Position numbers and translations under genes: made by a program. This document shows positions 26,428-34,812 of a stretch of 64,000 nt of DNA, piece after piece. Source of the stretch: Parapedobacter pyrenivorans (GTDB taxonomy: Bacteria; Bacteroidota; Bacteroidia; Sphingobacteriales; Sphingobacteriaceae); NCBI RefSeq assembly GCF_014636865.1, contig NZ_BMER01000001.1, forward strand, positions 186,001-250,000, in the 5' to 3' direction. The notes under the pieces were generated by a model that was not told where the DNA came from, made no database searches, and worked only from the letters and a program-made list of their open reading frames with translations. Positions within the stretch are counted from its first letter, which is position 1; the number at the start of each line of letters is the position of its first letter.

Positions 26428-27789
26428 TTATATTGCCTTCTTAATTTCCGATGCGTATTGCTGTATCCGCTTAACGGCTTCCGCAATCTGTTCCATATCT
26501 CTACGTGTTCCCAGCAACATATTCTGCATAAACCACGCTGCTTGTTCACCGGTCAGGATATCATTCTGCGGGCATTCGTTACGTTCCAGCCATTGCTTCA
26601 TCCGGCGTTTACCGTAGATTTTCAAGTAATGCTTATTCGTGGCTAACGCCTGTACATATTCACTCTTGTTCATCGGGCCATATCCAGGTGAGCAGGCAAG
26701 GCCCTCGGCCGCCAATGCCTTGATAAACTGGTCGCGGCTCAGCCCGTCAAAATGCTCCTTAAGGTATCTGAACATGTAAATATGATAAGCACTCCGGGTA
26801 GTCCCCTCATATAGTTTCGCCGGCACGATACCGGGGATATCCTTCAACATGCTATCGAGGTACAGCGCATTCTCCTGCCTACGGCGCACCTGGTCTTCCA
26901 ATCGCGTCATCTGCGCGAGCAATAGACTGCTCTGGAATTCGGTAATTCTCAGGTTGGTAGACCGGGTGCCAACGCGATCGCGATATGACTTATCAATCCC
27001 TTCCTGTACCTGATGATGGAATGAAGTGCACGCCCTGAAAAAGTTGGCATCATTGGTTACCACCGCGCCCCCTTCACCGCAGTTGAGGTTTTTGGACGAT
27101 TGAAAACTGAACGCGCCAGCCAAGCCATGGTTCCCCACCTTCTTCCCCCGAAACTCCGCCATGTGGGCCTGGCATGCATCCTCCACAATCGGGATGCCCG
27201 TACGCTGGCTGATTTCCGCAAACTTATCGAGATCAACAGGTGTACCGCCGAGATGAACCGGCATCATTGCCCGCGTATTCCCCGTAATCGCTGCATCTAC
27301 CTTGGTTGCATCAATCTGAGAGGATTCCAAATCCGTATCTACAAAAATCGGCAAGGCGTGATTAAGCACCACAACATTGTAAGTAGCGATAAACGTATAC
27401 ACCGGGATAATCACTTCATCACCTGGCCCCACATCTAGCGCACCCATGATGGCAGTAAGTGCCGATGTGCCGCTGGATACGCCCAATGCGTGGCCGACCC
27501 CCAACAATTCAGCATATTCCCGCTCGAACTGGGCAGTCACGCTTCCTGTCAGTCTTCCCCATTGGCTACTATTAAGTACGCTTTGCAAAGCTTGTCCTTC
27601 CCGGTTGTCATAAATAGGCCAAGAGATGACACTCCCGGTATAAGCTTTCTGTCCGCCTAACACGGCCGGCTTACCGTCGTGCCAGGAACCGAGTGAAAAC
27701 TTGGGAATACCGCTTAACGCAATACCAGACCCTACCATACCTACACGATGTAGAAAATCACGCCTTTTCAATTTACTGTCCATAATCAT
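26428..27789 (-). CDS. Tat-exported DegT/DnrJ/EryC1/StrS-family PLP aminotransferase, copy 2
   Basis: 453 residues with the twin-arginine signal KRRDFLHRVGMVGSGIALSG. All catalytic elements of the family are kept: IVEDACQAHMAEF (Asp near 204) and FSFQSSKNLNCGEGG with the PLP Lys near 233. It is almost identical to copy 1 through the central domain and differs mostly in the signal region. It is the first gene of the long leftward transcription unit, 23 bp before MurQ, with a -7 box at 27999-28006. ATG at 27783 is an alternative start matching copy 1. Confidence 0.87.
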   Translation of the reverse strand: MIMDSKLKRRDFLHRVGMVGSGIALSGIPKFSLGSWHDGKPAVLGGQKAYTGSVISWPIYDNREGQALQSVLNSSQWGRLTGSVTAQFEREYAELLGVGHALGVSSGTSALTAIMGALDVGPGDEVIIPVYTFIATYNVVVLNHALPIFVDTDLESSQIDATKVDAAITGNTRAMMPVHLGGTPVDLDKFAEISQRTGIPIVEDACQAHMAEFRGKKVGNHGLAGAFSFQSSKNLNCGEGGAVVTNDANFFRACTSFHHQVQEGIDKSYRDRVGTRSTNLRITEFQSSLLLAQMTRLEDQVRRRQENALYLDSMLKDIPGIVPAKLYEGTTRSAYHIYMFRYLKEHFDGLSRDQFIKALAAEGLACSPGYGPMNKSEYVQALATNKHYLKIYGKRRMKQWLERNECPQNDILTGEQAAWFMQNMLLGTRRDMEQIAEAVKRIQQYASEIKKAI

Positions 27790-27957
27790 TTAGCTAAAGT
27801 TCTCTTGTTAAAAACTTCTGGGTTTACAATTATTAAAATCCGAATTAAATACGCAAACAAAATGGCAAATCAGCATATTTACAGCAAATAACAAAAAACA
27901 AATTCATATATGCAAGAAAAACATGCATATTTTGCAATATTTTATTCATAACTGACG

Positions 27958-27989
27958 TATTAAACGCAAATAATATTTTATTAAACGCA
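27958..27989. promoter_or_regulatory. Direct repeat TATTAAACGCA x2, candidate operator
   Basis: Two exact copies of TATTAAACGCA start 21 bp apart (two helical turns), just downstream of the minus-strand -7 box of the DegT copy 2 unit. A related AAACGCAATAATA occurs at 31925-31937 in the intergenic region before the DeoR-family gene; the first copy here continues as AAACGCAAATAATA. The placement suits a repressor site, and the DeoR-family protein is the obvious candidate. Confidence 0.4.
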
Positions 27990-27998
27990 TTTAAACAG

Positions 27999-28006
27999 CA
28001 AAAATA
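27999..28006 (-). promoter_or_regulatory. Putative -7 promoter box for the leftward amino-sugar locus
   Basis: The minus strand reads TATTTTTG, matching the Bacteroidota -7 consensus TAnnTTTG. It lies about 210 bp before DegT copy 2 and would leave a long leader containing the repeated TATTAAACGCA motif. No clear -33 TTTG is seen. Confidence 0.45.
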
Positions 28007-28094
28007 GAGTTTACATACGGTTAACTTCCCGCCGTTAAAACACGCATATCACAACGAAAAGCATAATAATAAACCTAAAATTAATATTTTGCAT

Positions 28095-28102
28095 TATATT
28101 TG
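28095..28102 (+). promoter_or_regulatory. Putative -7 promoter box for the 3-hydroxyacyl-CoA dehydrogenase-like gene
   Basis: TATATTTG fits TAnnTTTG. It lies 74 bp before the start codon, giving a leader of roughly 65 nt that includes the 28124-28150 hairpin. Confidence 0.5.
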
Positions 28103-28123
28103 CACAAACCATACAGCCGTAAC

Positions 28124-28150
28124 GCGCAACCTTGTTATTGGCCGTTGCGC
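28124..28150 (+). other. GC-rich hairpin in the leader of the dehydrogenase gene
   Basis: GCGCAAC at 28124-28130 pairs with GTTGCGC at 28144-28150 across a 13-nt loop. It falls between the predicted transcription start and the ATG at 28176, so it could affect translation or message stability. There is no T-run after it, so it is not a terminator. Confidence 0.4.
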
Positions 28151-28175
28151 AGTGTTATAAACTAATTTAGAAGAG

Positions 28176-29060
28176 ATGGATACCGTTTTTAAAATAAAAA
28201 GAATCACCGTTTTAGGTGCAGGAACGATGGGACAAACCATTGCCTATTTATTTTCAGAAAATGGAATACCGACCACACTTTACGATGCCGACAATCGCGT
28301 CATAGACGATATGATCAGTAAACGAGGGCTCCACGAAAATTTAAAGTTAACGAAGCGCTTGGAAACGGCGGTTTCGGAATCTGATTTAATTGTTGAATCG
28401 GTGCCGGAAATCTTCAATATAAAACGGGAAGTTTTTTTAACTATCGCACCGCATGTAAAGCAACATGCCATTATCGCATCCAATACATCGTCTTTCCCTT
28501 TGCATGTTTTATCGGAGGGTCTTCCGTTTTCTCAGCGCATGATGTTGATCCATTTCTTTAATCCGGCAGACCTTATTCCTCTTGTCGAACTGGTAAAACC
28601 AGCAGCGATGGCCGATGCTATCGTAAACGACCTGATTAGCCTACTGAAGACTTGTGGAAAGGTTCCTGTTTTGCTGAAACGCGACATCAACGGATTCATC
28701 GCCAACAGGCTCCAAGCCGCATTGCTGAGAGAGGCCTGCAACTTGCTGCAACAGGGAGTTGCGGAAGTGAGCGATATCGACACCGTTGTAAAACAGAGCA
28801 TCGGACTGCGGTGGGCACTGAATGGACCATTCGAGATTACTGACTTAGGCGGCCTGGATGTATGGGAGAAAGTGCTGACGAATATTTTGCCGGATCTGGA
28901 CAATACAACCAGTGTTCCGCTTTCCATAAATCAACTTGTCAATAACAATAACCTGGGATTGAAAACAAACAAAGGCTTTTACGACTACCCCCAATCCGCG
29001 TCAAATCAAGCGGTTTTACAGCGCGAAAAATTGGCCCGGTTACTGAAGGACATCAAATGA
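28176..29060 (+). CDS. 3-hydroxyacyl-CoA dehydrogenase-family protein
   Basis: 294 residues. The NAD site is ITVLGAGTMGQTIAYLFSE; the substrate and catalytic blocks are ASNTSSFPLHVL (Ser), MLIHFFNPADLIPLVELV (His) and DINGFIANRLQ (Asn). The C-terminal helical domain (GPFEITDLGGLDVWEKVL) is complete. Homologues oxidise 3-hydroxybutyryl-CoA or, in the lambda-crystallin branch, L-gulonate and related hydroxy acids. The sequence alone does not decide between them. It is an isolated rightward gene between leftward sugar genes, with its own promoter, and ends 7 bp from the convergent ceramidase-like gene. Confidence 0.82.
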   Translation: MDTVFKIKRITVLGAGTMGQTIAYLFSENGIPTTLYDADNRVIDDMISKRGLHENLKLTKRLETAVSESDLIVESVPEIFNIKREVFLTIAPHVKQHAIIASNTSSFPLHVLSEGLPFSQRMMLIHFFNPADLIPLVELVKPAAMADAIVNDLISLLKTCGKVPVLLKRDINGFIANRLQAALLREACNLLQQGVAEVSDIDTVVKQSIGLRWALNGPFEITDLGGLDVWEKVLTNILPDLDNTTSVPLSINQLVNNNNLGLKTNKGFYDYPQSASNQAVLQREKLARLLKDIK

Positions 29061-29067
29061 CTACACC

Positions 29068-30435
29068 CTACTCAAGTGATCGTACCAATTGGTCGCATGC
29101 GTCATAAATCAATGACTCAATCGCCGGATCCCATTTGGCGGGTAGACCATAAGCTCTTTGCGAGGTATCTCCTTCGTATCCGCCTTCCCCTATGATCCGT
29201 GCCGATGGGATATACCCCATCACGTCATTATTGTACCCAAAAACAAACGTGTCCCAACCGTACTTATTCTTGATACCCACTGCGTAGTCCACAACGACTT
29301 CGCCGGCAAGACTCACAACCAACTGTTCACCTAACCTCCAAACCTGTACGGGATAGGAATAGGATGTTTTCAATGGTTTCCCTTGTTGAATTTGAGCGAT
29401 CAAGCAGTGTGCCCATCTGGAATAGTAACTCTTGTTCCCATCGTTCCGGATCACGCCCTGTAAGTCGTCAACCGACGGCGGGGGCGAAAAAGGAAGATCT
29501 ATTTCACGATAAGCTGTCCGCAATACCGGTTGAAGGACGTTCATCTGGTTATCTGCTACCACACTTTCAACCGCCGCGGCCAATTCCTTCCCGTATTGCT
29601 TCGCCAGGGCGGTGGTGTGCCTCGGCAATGGATTCTGGTCACCACCCGCCCCCTGAAAAAATAACGCAACAGCCCCTTTATAGCTTTTCTCGATCTCCAA
29701 TTGCGCATAACCGGGGAAATCTCCGGACCATTCGTATCCGTCAAGCGTTGTCGGATGACAGGAATACCCAAAAAGTAACGCCACTATCCTTCCTCTTTTG
29801 TTTACCACCTTGATGATTGGCACTGCATGATCGCTTGGCCCCCGGAGTTCGGAAAGCCGATGCAATTCGGCAGCACTATTATTGCGCCGGTTTACCTGAA
29901 ACCGGGTAACCCCGATACCGGAATAAAGGTGGGCTTCTTTTAGATCCTTGAACGCATCGGCGACAACCTGTATAATGCGCCCGGCCAACCATTGCGTATA
30001 GCGATCAACTTTCGCGTGCTCCGTTTCACTAAAAGAATAGCCATCCACTAATGCATCGCTCAATACCGGGCCGGAATGGGTGTGTGAACTATTTAATAAG
30101 ATATCCAAATCCGAAAGGCCGTAACGTGTGCGGAGCACCTGTTTTACAGCCGATGCCAAGTCCTTGGTAAAACCCAATACGTCCGTTGCAACCATCACGA
30201 CTTGCTTTCCTTTGATATCTTCCAGCACAAGGGCTTTGGCCCACAATTCATGTTCCTTTCCTTCGGCCGGCTTCGTACGCGCGGAATAACCTGCCATCCA
30301 CATGGGCTCCCGTGGGGTGATGGTCAATTTGGCCACGCCGGCCTTCCAGCCTTTCTGCGCCGACGGTCCTGCTGCAAAGAGATGCTGCAGCATCAATCCT
30401 AGAAAACAAATCAGCAAACAAAAGAGACGCCGCAT
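29068..30435 (-). CDS. Secreted neutral/alkaline ceramidase-like hydrolase, copy 3
   Basis: 455 residues, closely related to copy 1 throughout (VAKLTITPREPMWMAGYSAR, LNSSHTHSGPVL, GYSCHPTTLDGYEWSG, LAGEVVVDYAVG). The signal peptide spans about residues 1-22. As in copies 1 and 2 the nucleophile motif is altered: GGDQNPLPRH instead of GDVSPN. The probable zinc ligands are kept, so it should still be an active metal hydrolase. It lies 11 bp after DegT copy 3, and the two form a two-gene unit. Confidence 0.83.
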   Translation of the reverse strand: MRRLFCLLICFLGLMLQHLFAAGPSAQKGWKAGVAKLTITPREPMWMAGYSARTKPAEGKEHELWAKALVLEDIKGKQVVMVATDVLGFTKDLASAVKQVLRTRYGLSDLDILLNSSHTHSGPVLSDALVDGYSFSETEHAKVDRYTQWLAGRIIQVVADAFKDLKEAHLYSGIGVTRFQVNRRNNSAAELHRLSELRGPSDHAVPIIKVVNKRGRIVALLFGYSCHPTTLDGYEWSGDFPGYAQLEIEKSYKGAVALFFQGAGGDQNPLPRHTTALAKQYGKELAAAVESVVADNQMNVLQPVLRTAYREIDLPFSPPPSVDDLQGVIRNDGNKSYYSRWAHCLIAQIQQGKPLKTSYSYPVQVWRLGEQLVVSLAGEVVVDYAVGIKNKYGWDTFVFGYNNDVMGYIPSARIIGEGGYEGDTSQRAYGLPAKWDPAIESLIYDACDQLVRSLE

Positions 30436-30446
30436 GGGTTGAAAAT

Positions 30447-31817
30447 CTAATTAGTAGGTAGTGATTTGACAATATCGGCGGCATTGTGGTGTATCCGACC
30501 GATAGCCATTGCTATTTCGTCCATGTCCGTTCGAGGGCCGAGCAGCATATTCTGCGTTAACCAAACCGCCTCCTCACACAGTTTATCATTCAACGGACAT
30601 TGATTTTTTTCCGTGAAAGACTGAAAATCAACATCCTTACCAGGATATAGCTGCTGAAACAAGGGTGAATTGAACGATGCTTGGATAAACGGTTGCGTGT
30701 TCAGCGGCACATACCCCCCCGAGCAGGGCACCCCCTCAGCACGGAGCGCCGTCAGAAAGCTATCCCTTGACAGCCCTGAAAAGCCACTCGGGTCGTAGCG
30801 GAATGGGAAAAGGTGAAACGCACCTTTATCTACCTTCGGATATAACTGATACGGGGTAATACCGGGAATTTCGCTTATCATCGCAGCAAGGTACGTCGCA
30901 TTACTATGCCGGACATCCGTTTCCTCCTGCAGCCGCTCCAGCATCACTAAACCGATGGCAGCCTGGTATTCCGTAAACCGAAGCTTGCTTCCTAACATCC
31001 CGGTATCCAACGGATTAAAGCTTCCTGCCGGTAATCCGTAACTGTGATACGAACTACACCGGTCCATGAATAATTGATCGTTGCTTGTAATCGCTCCGCC
31101 TTCGCCTATCGGGAGGTTCTTGGAATTCTGGAAACTGAAACATCCAGCATGGCCGATACTCCCCACTTTGCGACCACCGTATTCCGCCAAATGGGCTTGA
31201 CAAGCATCTTCAATCACCAGAAGCTTATGCTGCTTCGCAATGGCCATGATGGCATCCATATCTGCCGGTAATCCCAGGATGTGCACGGGCAGGATGGCCT
31301 TGGTCTTGCTGGTAATCTTGGCAGCCATTTTCCGGGGATCTATCTGGAATGTGGCCGGGTCTACATCCACAAAAACGGGCATGGCCCCATTAAATAGGAT
31401 AGCAGATACGGTGGCGATAAAGGTATATGGAGGCACCAAAACTTCATCGCCGGGACCGATTCCGAAACTATTGATCGCCGTTGCGAGCGCATTTGTTCCG
31501 TTCACAACCGCCAGCGACCGGTCCGTACCGACCATAGCGGCCCATTTCTGCTCGAACTCTGCAGTTGTCCGTCCACGCGACCACACTCCGCTGCGCACTA
31601 CTTCGAGCAATCGGCGCTCATCCGTTTCAGGATTCCAACGTGGCCATTGAGGCCATTGCTTATCGGACCAAATCGACCGACCGCCTAAAATAGCAGGCTT
31701 ACTGCTGCTGGAGGAATTACTACTAAACGTTGATAACGGAGACGCCATCACGGTCGCACCAAGCAATGCACCTGTTCTGAGAAAGTCCCGCCGTCCATTA
31801 TTCTTCTGCGTGTCCAT
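30447..31817 (-). CDS. Tat-exported DegT/DnrJ/EryC1/StrS-family PLP aminotransferase, copy 3
   Basis: 456 residues from MDTQKNNGRRDFLRTG at 31817; the frame from 31829 only adds MIVY. The twin-arginine signal is followed by a Ser-rich linker and a complete DegT fold: LAVVNGTNALATAINSFG, PPYTFIATVSAI, IEDACQAHLAEY and FSFQNSKNLPIGEGG with the PLP Lys. It is more divergent than copies 1 and 2, sharing roughly half its residues by eye. It heads a two-gene unit with ceramidase-like copy 3. Confidence 0.86.
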   Translation of the reverse strand: MDTQKNNGRRDFLRTGALLGATVMASPLSTFSSNSSSSSKPAILGGRSIWSDKQWPQWPRWNPETDERRLLEVVRSGVWSRGRTTAEFEQKWAAMVGTDRSLAVVNGTNALATAINSFGIGPGDEVLVPPYTFIATVSAILFNGAMPVFVDVDPATFQIDPRKMAAKITSKTKAILPVHILGLPADMDAIMAIAKQHKLLVIEDACQAHLAEYGGRKVGSIGHAGCFSFQNSKNLPIGEGGAITSNDQLFMDRCSSYHSYGLPAGSFNPLDTGMLGSKLRFTEYQAAIGLVMLERLQEETDVRHSNATYLAAMISEIPGITPYQLYPKVDKGAFHLFPFRYDPSGFSGLSRDSFLTALRAEGVPCSGGYVPLNTQPFIQASFNSPLFQQLYPGKDVDFQSFTEKNQCPLNDKLCEEAVWLTQNMLLGPRTDMDEIAMAIGRIHHNAADIVKSLPTN

Positions 31818-31924
31818 ATATACTATCATTTTATTTCATCAACTGAAATCAATTCCGATGTCAGGGCGTGAGTGTTTCTCCCGTATGCGAAACCGAAGCG
31901 CTTATTGCCCAAATACCGACATAA

Positions 31925-31947
31925 AAACGCAATAATAACGCTATTAT
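31925..31947. promoter_or_regulatory. Candidate regulator site shared with the 28-kb promoter region
   Basis: AAACGCAATAATA at 31925-31937 closely matches AAACGCAAATAATA at 27962-27975, and its end forms a six-base inverted repeat (ATAATA...TATTAT). Both sites lie in promoter regions flanking the Tat-DegT modules, next to a DeoR-family gene. Confidence 0.35.
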
Positions 31948-32273
31948 CTCATAAAAAGAAAAAAATAAGTGATTAATGCGAATAAAATACAGAAAACACG
32001 CAAAAATCAGAAACCGAAGCATATCGCTCTTCCGGCCGCCGCCCTTGAAACGAGGCAACCTGAATTTTCCACCAGGCCTTATCAACAACCGGCGTAACCA
32101 AACCCATTTGCGGACTATCAGCCAATAACCGCATACTTCTATATAAACCGAAGGCACGAGCTATTTTTGTTATCTTTTAGTAAAACCCAATAAAACGCGC
32201 TGTTCGGGCAAAAGACTACCTTTTCAGCTAACATACCCCGTACCCAACACCGCATAATCTAACAAATAATATA

Positions 32274-32281
32274 TACCTTTG
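32274..32281 (+). promoter_or_regulatory. Putative -7 promoter box for the DeoR-family gene
   Basis: TACCTTTG fits TAnnTTTG and lies 68 bp before ATG 32350. This supports the downstream start over the frame opening at 32296. Confidence 0.5.
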
Positions 32282-32349
32282 CAGGAAACCATGAATTGGC
32301 GCAAGCGGCATTTCTGCGGTTTCATGTACTATTACTTAACCAAGCAAGC

Positions 32350-33099
32350 ATGAGAAAAAGTAAACGACAAGAGGCTATTCTTAGAGAAATCGACCTACAT
32401 AATAAGGTTTTCTCGGTGGAGCTCAGTGAACAACTAAACGTTTCAGATGACACCATCCGCAGGGATCTGCATGAACTTGCGCAAGAAGGAAAAATCATCA
32501 AAGTACATGGCGGAGCCATCAGTAAATCTTTTGTAGCCCCTTTCAATAACGAGCATGTAACTTACGCCGTTGAGTCAAAAAGGAAAATAGCGTCCAAAGC
32601 CATTACATTACTCAAAAACAACATGGTGATCATTACCGAGGGGGGCACTACGATGCTTGAGCTCGCCAAAATGATACCTTCTTCACTAAAACTTACGATC
32701 ATTACCATTAGCCCACAAGTTGCCATTACGCTTGCTCAGCATGAAAATCTAAATGTTATCGGTATCGGGGGAAAGCTGATAAAAAACGCAAATCTTTATA
32801 TCGGCGCAAGTGTGGTTAATCAACTAGCTGGCCTGAAAGCTGACCTCTGCATCCTGGGTGCCAATGCCTTTTCTTCTGAAGAAGGATTGACTGACGCGGA
32901 TTGGGAGGTTGTACAGGTCAAAAAGGGACTGATCAGTTCAGCAAAAAAAGTTGCGGTGATTAGCATCTCCGAAAAGCTGAATACCGTCAAATGGCTAAAT
33001 ATCTGCGCTGCCAGCCAGGTCAATTACCTGATTACCGAGCGGGACCCAACAGATCCGTTGTTTACCCATTTTATCCAAAAAAATATTACTGTGATATAA
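32350..33099 (+). CDS. DeoR/GlpR-family transcriptional regulator
   Basis: 249 residues from MRKSKRQEAILREI at 32350; the frame opening at 32296 adds a non-homologous, hydrophobic stretch. The N-terminal winged helix is classic: FSVELSEQLNVSDDTIRRDL followed by GKIIKVHGGAIS. The C-terminal DeoRC sugar-phosphate sensor has ITEGGTTMLELAKMI and LCILGANAFSSEEGLTDAD. Such regulators respond to a phosphorylated sugar; with MurQ, NagA and an amino-sugar kinase nearby, an amino-sugar phosphate is the likely effector. It is divergent from DegT copy 3. Confidence 0.9.
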   Translation: MRKSKRQEAILREIDLHNKVFSVELSEQLNVSDDTIRRDLHELAQEGKIIKVHGGAISKSFVAPFNNEHVTYAVESKRKIASKAITLLKNNMVIITEGGTTMLELAKMIPSSLKLTIITISPQVAITLAQHENLNVIGIGGKLIKNANLYIGASVVNQLAGLKADLCILGANAFSSEEGLTDADWEVVQVKKGLISSAKKVAVISISEKLNTVKWLNICAASQVNYLITERDPTDPLFTHFIQKNITVI

Positions 33100-33289
33100 C
33101 GCGGAGCGCTTCACACATTCAGGCCAGGCAACTAGATTGCCTTGTCGCATATCCCCCCCTAGATTGTCATACCTGCCCATTTTCAAACACGCACTTACTG
33201 CCGATGTTTGTATTGTTCTCCGTCGTCTATACTCGGGCGTATCACCGTGAACACGGATGAACAGCATATCATCGATAAAAAGGTAATTC

Positions 33290-33700
33290 ATGGAAAGCGC
33301 CAAGAAAACCAGCTTCAACAACGTGGACGAATACCTGGCTTCCGTCGCAGACGCCAAACAAAGGTCGATTTTGGAACGCGTACGCACCACCATCAAGCGC
33401 ACGGTTCCCGATGCCGAAGAGACGATCAGTTACCAGATGCCTGCCTATCGCTATCACGGTATATTACTGTACTTTGCGGCATGGAAAAATCATTGGGGTT
33501 TATATCCGGCCAGTAATTCGATCAAAGAAACATTCAGGGATGAGCTCGCCCATTATAAACAGACCAAGGGCGCCATCCAGTTTCCGTGGGACGACCCTTT
33601 TCCCGACGCGCTGCTTATCAAACTCATTAAAAAACGCGTGGAAGAAAACCGCACAGCAACTCAGGTCAACGGAGCCGCAAACTTCAAGACAAAAAAATAA
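33290..33700 (+). CDS. DUF1801-family protein
   Basis: 136 residues. DUF1801 marks are NVDEYLASVADAKQRSILER, VPDAEETISYQMPAYRYHG, LLYFAAWKNHWGLYP and the terminal IQFPWDDPFPDALLIKLI. Related small proteins include the Bacillus frataxin-like iron chaperone; a function here is not established. It is cytosolic, with no signal peptide. It precedes the PhnB-like gene by 26 bp, and the two may be co-transcribed. Confidence 0.85.
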   Translation: MESAKKTSFNNVDEYLASVADAKQRSILERVRTTIKRTVPDAEETISYQMPAYRYHGILLYFAAWKNHWGLYPASNSIKETFRDELAHYKQTKGAIQFPWDDPFPDALLIKLIKKRVEENRTATQVNGAANFKTKK

Positions 33701-33726
33701 CTCCATTACTGTAAAAAACAACCATC

Positions 33727-34236
33727 ATGGAAAAACGCATTTCAACATCGAAAATCACCCCAACCCTGTGGTTCGATAATGAGGCCGAGGCCGCAGTGAA
33801 GCTTTACACCTCGATCTTCAACAATTCCAAAATCGGCCGGACTACCCGTTACACCCGAGATGGATATGAATTTCACCAGAAGGCGGAAGGGTCTGTGATG
33901 ACGATCGAATTCGTCATCGAAGGGCAGGAATTCGTCGCCTTGAACGGTGGACCAATGTTCCAATTCAATGAAGCAATTTCTTTTGCGGTGAATTGCGACA
34001 CCCAAGACGAAGTAGACTACTATTGGGAAAAACTCGGCGACGGCGGCGACGAAAAGGCCCAGGTATGTGGCTGGCTCAAGGACAAATTCGGGGTATCATG
34101 GCAGGTTGTACCCACCGTGCTGAACGATATGGTGCTCGATCCGGATCCCGCTAAAGTAAGCCGGGTGTTACAAGTGATGTATCATATGAAAAAACTGGAC
34201 ATCGCCCCATTAATCGAAGCCTACGAAAAAGGATGA
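33727..34236 (+). CDS. VOC-family PhnB-like protein
   Basis: 169 residues of the PhnB/3-demethylubiquinone methyltransferase-like branch of the vicinal-oxygen-chelate fold: ITPTLWFDNEAEAAVKLYTS, VMTIEFVIEGQEFVALNGGP, NEAISFAVNCDTQDEVDYYW and FGVSWQVVPTVLNDM. Despite the name the family is not a methyltransferase, and its role is mostly unknown. It is often found beside stress or metabolite-repair genes. Confidence 0.88.
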   Translation: MEKRISTSKITPTLWFDNEAEAAVKLYTSIFNNSKIGRTTRYTRDGYEFHQKAEGSVMTIEFVIEGQEFVALNGGPMFQFNEAISFAVNCDTQDEVDYYWEKLGDGGDEKAQVCGWLKDKFGVSWQVVPTVLNDMVLDPDPAKVSRVLQVMYHMKKLDIAPLIEAYEKG

Positions 34237-34245
34237 ACGCTCCAC

Positions 34246-34812
34246 ATGATCAATCATACTTCATTGTTATTCAGCAGCGGCCGAATAAGGCGTTTGCACA
34301 CCGCGGCAGCCGACCATACTGATGATACACCTACACTATCAAACGATCAGGTCGTATTGAAGGTATTGACACAGGCAGATGCAGACCCGTTCTTTCGGCT
34401 ATATCGCTCTTGCGAATCGCATGACCACGGAAGCCAGTACCCCGTCCTGCCTGAGGACACTGCCGAAAGTTTCGCTTTGCGCATCGTAGCAGCCTGTGAG
34501 TTGATATGGACAATCCGGCTGGTCCGCAACCCCACCGTTATTATCGGCGATTGCGCCTTGCACCATTGGGAAAAAGAACATGGCGTCATCGAATTCGGCG
34601 GCACGTTACTGCCAGCGTGCTGGGGGCAGGGCATCATGCAGGCAGCGCTCCAATTAGTTGTCCAACACTCCATCGAACACTATGAAACCAGGTCGTTGGC
34701 ATGCACCACGGCCACCCAAAATAACAGGGCCAACCGTTTTGCGGAAAAAATGGGATTCTCACCGATTAACATTCAAAACGATACCATACGGTGGGAAAAG
34801 CCAACATGTTAA
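34246..34812 (+). CDS. GNAT-family N-acetyltransferase
   Basis: 188 residues. The RimJ/RimL-type GNAT fold is visible in QVVLKVLTQADADPFFRLYR, VIIGDCALHHW, GVIEFGGTLLPACWGQGIMQ (acetyl-CoA loop region) and ATQNNRANRFAEKMGFSPI. The acceptor is unknown. The first 30 residues are not conserved-looking, so translation could begin later, but no better ATG is present. Its stop codon TAA is embedded in the left arm of the inverted repeat at 34810-34883. Confidence 0.8.
   Translation: MINHTSLLFSSGRIRRLHTAAADHTDDTPTLSNDQVVLKVLTQADADPFFRLYRSCESHDHGSQYPVLPEDTAESFALRIVAACELIWTIRLVRNPTVIIGDCALHHWEKEHGVIEFGGTLLPACWGQGIMQAALQLVVQHSIEHYETRSLACTTATQNNRANRFAEKMGFSPINIQNDTIRWEKPTC

Larger units (their letters stand above)
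27790..28175. other. AT-rich divergent intergenic region
   Basis: A 386-bp gap between the leftward locus and the rightward dehydrogenase gene, much richer in A+T than the flanking genes. It holds a minus-strand -7 box (27999-28006), a plus-strand -7 box (28095-28102), an 11-bp direct repeat TATTAAACGCA at 27958-27968 and 27979-27989, and a GC-rich leader hairpin (28124-28150). No gene is seen. Confidence 0.7.
31818..32349. other. Divergent intergenic region between DegT copy 3 and the DeoR-family regulator
   Basis: About 530 bp, partly AT-rich. It contains the motif AAACGCAATAATA at 31925-31937, overlapping a small inverted repeat (ATAATA at 31932-31937, TATTAT at 31942-31947), and a plus-strand -7 box at 32274-32281. 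A 98-residue minus-strand frame at 31861-32157 is compositionally odd and I do not accept it as a gene. Confidence 0.6.

Noticed and set aside
31861-32157. 98-residue minus-strand frame in the regulator intergenic region
   Set aside because: Its composition (Arg- and Phe-rich, no domain), lack of a promoter box and overlap with candidate operator DNA argue against a gene.
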